A stretch of DNA of 48,335 nt from Dimargaris cristalligena (lineage: Eukaryota; Kickxellomycota; Dimargaritomycetes; Dimargaritales; Dimargaritaceae): contig JANBQC010000169.1 in assembly GCA_027576995.1 (NCBI GenBank), forward strand, positions 1 to 48,335, read 5' to 3'. Every line of letters starts with the position of its first letter. The first letter of the stretch is position 1. The position numbers and the translations under genes were made by a program. Below, piece by piece: positions 46,095 to 48,335 of this stretch. The notes below the pieces were generated by a model. It was not told the origin of the DNA and did no database searches. It was given only the letters and a program-made list of their open reading frames with translations.

Positions 46095-46707
46095 CCTTCT
46101 ATCATAGGTATGATAGCTGTAAAGAACTAAAATCAAATTCTTGAAAACCAAACTTTATTTGAAAAACTAGATAATAAGAACTGAGAGGGAATGATAAACT
46201 TTCTGTTCCAAGAGGTAGTAGTAAGGGGGAGTATTTATATTCAAAAGGGGAAGCCTAAATGAAAAGATAAGTGAAATAATAGAGAAAGGGAGAGAAGGTC
46301 CCAGAATATTGGATGACTAAGCAGAGGGAAAGGGAGGGGAGTTCCCAGATAATAGTATTAGTCATCACAAAGGATAGGTAATACTCAGGTAACCAATAAA
46401 TTCAATGTGAAATAATAAAAGGGAAAAAAGGAAAGAGAGAAAGTTATTTTTAGCTATACTTCAAATAGGGTCACAGTCAGGCCAGAGGTAGTGTGAATGT
46501 AAGGGTGCAGTCTGGCCAGGGGTAGGGGCACAGCTTAGTCAAGGGTATATAGGAAAATATAATATACTAATAGAAAAAATACTATACTAATGAAAATAGA
46601 GTAAAAATGACTATACTTGCCAGGGGTAAGGGTAGGGACTCATTCACTCATCAGGGGCATACTTCCAATAAGTACAAAAAATAGATAAAAAATAAAAGTA
46701 GGTAAAA
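46095..46707. other. CpG-free, purine-rich repeat-island DNA
   Basis: No gene. The plus strand is strongly purine-rich from about 46160 to 46450. A short motif (GGCCAG followed by G/A-rich GGTAG) recurs at about 46479, 46513 and 46619. Probably decayed transposon sequence. Confidence 0.5.
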
Positions 46708-46833
46708 ATGTGGTAAGTTCACCACAGCTACTCTGGAAAGGGCCACATATTGTTGGCCATAAGAAAATATATCTTGATTAAGGAATACTGCTACCTTGGA
46801 GAATGTCTAGCCCTGTGACTTATTAATTGTCAT
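46708..46833 (-). pseudogene. Pif1-type helicase remnant (Helitron-like)
   Basis: The 42-codon minus-strand frame reads MTINKSQG, stop, TFSKVAVFL, then FSYGQQYVALSRV. This is the C-terminal signature of Pif1-family helicases (T-I-N-K-S-Q-G-Q-T ... G-Q-x-Y-V-A-L-S-R), present in Helitron transposons and in cellular Pif1. The stop is TAG at 46807-46809, exactly where the family has Gln. Flanking frames upstream are also broken by stops. It lies in a CpG-free repeat island, so a dead Helitron is the likeliest source. Confidence 0.75.
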
Positions 46834-47059
46834 GGTAAAGGTAGCTTAATCATGAAATTGCTAGTAGCCTGGAAGTATGGATACAATAGTAGGCTATATA
46901 TAAATAATACTGAGTTGGTTCTAACTACATAGCTAGGTTCTTATCCTCTGGGGTGGTTCTACCCTGGATATATAGGTACTGGTCTAAATATTTAGTTAGT
47001 ACTGGGTACTGTAGTTAGTTTAGTTTTAACCCTCCTTTAGTATATGGATAGATACAGGT

Positions 47060-47187
47060 GAAATTCAAACCAGCTGTATAATGAAAAATCCATTAGATGA
47101 GGCCAATATTACTGGTTAAAAGATATTCTCATATATATTTGTCCATATACATATTATGTAAAACCTTATAGAGCTGGTTTGAATTTC
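47060..47187. repeat. 21-nt imperfect inverted repeat
   Basis: Bases 47060-47080 and 47167-47187 are reverse complements at 20 of 21 positions, around an 86-bp loop. The right arm lies within the decayed copy of the 134-aa ORF family, so the left arm is probably a second, inverted fragment of the same family rather than a functional hairpin. Confidence 0.7.
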
Positions 47188-47195
47188 ATCCATAT
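47142..47195 (-). pseudogene. Decayed fragment of the 43897-44301 ORF family
   Basis: Eighteen codons read IWMKFKPAL, stop, GFT, stop, YVYG, matching IWMKSSPIVQGFTPYVYG of the 134-aa ORF at 12 positions. The first stop (TAA) stands where the intact copy has Gln (CAA). Reading continues poorly on either side. Confidence 0.65.
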
Positions 47196-47339
47196 AGATA
47201 ATAGTAGTAGTAATTGGGCAGCAGTTCCAATCAATTAAGCACTGAGGAGAGTTTGGGATCAGGTAACCGGAAATGCTAATACTAAGGAGTTACACTTAGG
47301 GGTTAGCCCCATACATTTTTACAAAAAATAGCAGCTTTA

Positions 47340-47557
47340 TAATATAGATATATACCCATCCCCTCATATTAATTAGTAAGTATGTCTCTTGTATGTCCCT
47401 TACATAAATATTACCCTAACCTTTATTAGTTAGTACTATACATCTTTGTTTAATGTTAAAAACCACTTAGCTGAGGCTGAGCTAGCCCTACTGTTAGAAA
47501 CCTATCCCCAGGGCTCTTGATATCTTGATAGACTAAGAGTAGTTAACCCATGTGGCA
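47340..47557 (-). mobile_element. LTR-like repeat, copy 3 (partial, inverted)
   Basis: The minus strand from 47557 begins TGCCACATGGGTTAACTACTC and follows copies 1 and 2 (GTTAACTACTCTTAGTC, then AGTACTAACTAATAAAGG and ACTTACTA) for about 220 bases before similarity fades. It is more diverged than the other copies and opposite in orientation to copy 2, so they do not form one element. Confidence 0.65.
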
Positions 47558-47840
47558 ACTATGATTAAGAAAAAGGAATGGGTATTATCCTACTAATCTA
47601 AAATACTAAATCCTAATATATTTCTAAACTTTAGCCTTTGATTATTAATTAACAATTTTATACCATTTCCTTAATTTTTTATTTTTTTAAAAATAAAATA
47701 ATACCAATAGCACTGAAATTCATTTAAATAATAAACAAGAAAATGGGGTTGCCTGAGTCAAGTGCTTGTTAAGTCAATGATTATAAATATTTCTATATCC
47801 ATACTACACCTATAGGGCCAGAGGTATGTGCAATAAATTT

Positions 47841-48332
47841 TCAATCTTGAAATCTCTTGAGATTCACTTGGATTACAGCCCTGAATGCATGCCTTTCGTT
47901 GAGGGTTTTCAACTGCCAGCCCATCTCGACGACAGCCGTTGCGGCATTATCAAAGGGTCCACTTGGTGAATTTTCGTCTGTTTCCGTGGAGGCCATCGGG
48001 ACACTCGTTTCGTCAACATCGGCCATGGTACTATCCTCCCCATTGTCCAAAGGAGATGATTGACTGGAATCCAGATCCTCGATAGTGTCCTCGAGCTTCT
48101 CAAACAGTTGTATAATCGCTTCAACTTCGGTCTCAATGTCTTTGGCTACCACGGAGGTTGGACCTGTGCTACTACTGCTAGGGGCAACTTCGGGGATGGG
48201 GCCGGCAGGCCTGGCGGAGGCCAGGGCGTTTCTAAGCTCGATGGTGCTACCGAGGGAACTGACTAATCTTCCAATGGTGTACATACACTCGTCAATTTCC
48301 TTTCGGGCATACGAGTCTTTAATCGACTCCAT
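47841..48332 (-). CDS. Multicopy ORF family, right copy (163 aa, unknown function)
   Basis: An inverted, diverged copy of the ORF at 4-498. The first 34 residues are identical and the stop is at the same place. Thirty-two amino-acid replacements and one codon deletion lie mainly in the Ser/Pro and acidic middle. The C-terminal block QLKTLNERHAFRA is identical. The ORF is intact and CpG-rich, although the DNA immediately downstream is a CpG-free transposon graveyard. The start lies three bases from the window edge, so a longer protein cannot be excluded. No known domain was recognised. Confidence 0.7.
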   Translation of the reverse strand: MESIKDSYARKEIDECMYTIGRLVSSLGSTIELRNALASARPAGPIPEVAPSSSSTGPTSVVAKDIETEVEAIIQLFEKLEDTIEDLDSSQSSPLDNGEDSTMADVDETSVPMASTETDENSPSGPFDNAATAVVEMGWQLKTLNERHAFRAVIQVNLKRFQD

Positions 48333-48335
48333 CAG
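48259..48335. repeat. Right terminal 77-nt exact inverted repeat
   Basis: Exact reverse complement of bases 1-77. It covers the first codons of the right terminal ORF. The repeat probably marks the assembly k-mer shared by several genomic copies of this family. Confidence 0.85.

Noticed and set aside
45286..47557. LTR copies 2 and 3 as the two ends of one retrotransposon
   Set aside because: They are in opposite orientation and copy 3 is partial, so they are separate insertions.
1..48335. tRNA, rRNA, CRISPR arrays, bacterial operons
   Set aside because: No T-arm/cloverleaf, rRNA or spaced direct repeats were seen by eye; the window is eukaryotic with spliced genes.

Overview
This window reads as a stretch of nuclear DNA from a filamentous, probably early-diverging (zygomycete-grade) fungus. 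Genes carry short spliceosomal introns (GTAAGT/GTGAGT donors, mostly TAG acceptors). The gene set is typically eukaryotic: a Dopey/Dop1 protein, a Dbp6/DDX51 DEAD-box helicase, an NCoR/Snt1-like SANT protein, adenylosuccinate lyase, Deg1/Pus3 pseudouridine synthase, a cytochrome c oxidase subunit VIIc-like protein and an NDUFAF2-like complex I assembly factor. The species assignment is inference only; no marker gene in the window fixes it.

Layout. Bases 1-498 and 47841-48332 hold two diverged, inverted copies of one ORF family (164 and 163 aa, about 80% identical) of unknown function. The first and last 77 bases of the window are exact inverted copies and the first mismatch is at base 78, so this looks like a whole assembly contig that ends in a repeated k-mer at both sides. 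The left flank (0.5-14.2 kb) holds a five-exon NDUFAF2-like gene (2637-4012, minus), a decayed JMJD6-type JmjC gene (7582-9378, minus) and a CpG-poor repeat island with a 558-bp LTR-like element (11483-12040).

The core (14.2-43.4 kb) is gene-dense. In order: DOP1 (+, six exons, 2394 aa), a glutathione S-transferase with an in-frame TAG (minus), DBP6/DDX51 (+, two exons), SNT1-like (minus), ADE13 (+, two exons), DEG1/PUS3 (minus), a COX7C/Cox8-like gene (minus), an unnamed mitochondrial-looking protein (minus) and an unnamed acidic low-complexity protein (+). SNT1/ADE13 and the 40539/41932 pair are divergent neighbours. DBP6/SNT1 and ADE13/PUS3 are convergent.

The right flank (43.4-47.8 kb) is a second repeat island. 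It holds an intact 134-aa ORF from a repeat family, a second copy of the 560-bp LTR split by a 239-bp solo LTR with a perfect 5-bp target duplication, a Pif1-type (Helitron-like) helicase remnant with Gln-to-stop decay, and a third, partial, inverted LTR copy. CpG is almost absent from about 44.9 to 47.8 kb and returns abruptly at the intact terminal ORF.

The genes do not form one pathway. They are housekeeping functions: endosome/Golgi traffic, 60S ribosome assembly, histone-deacetylase complex scaffolding, purine synthesis, tRNA modification and respiration. The most unusual material is the terminal ORF family, the two pseudogenes and the sharp CpG boundary between decayed repeats and intact ORFs.
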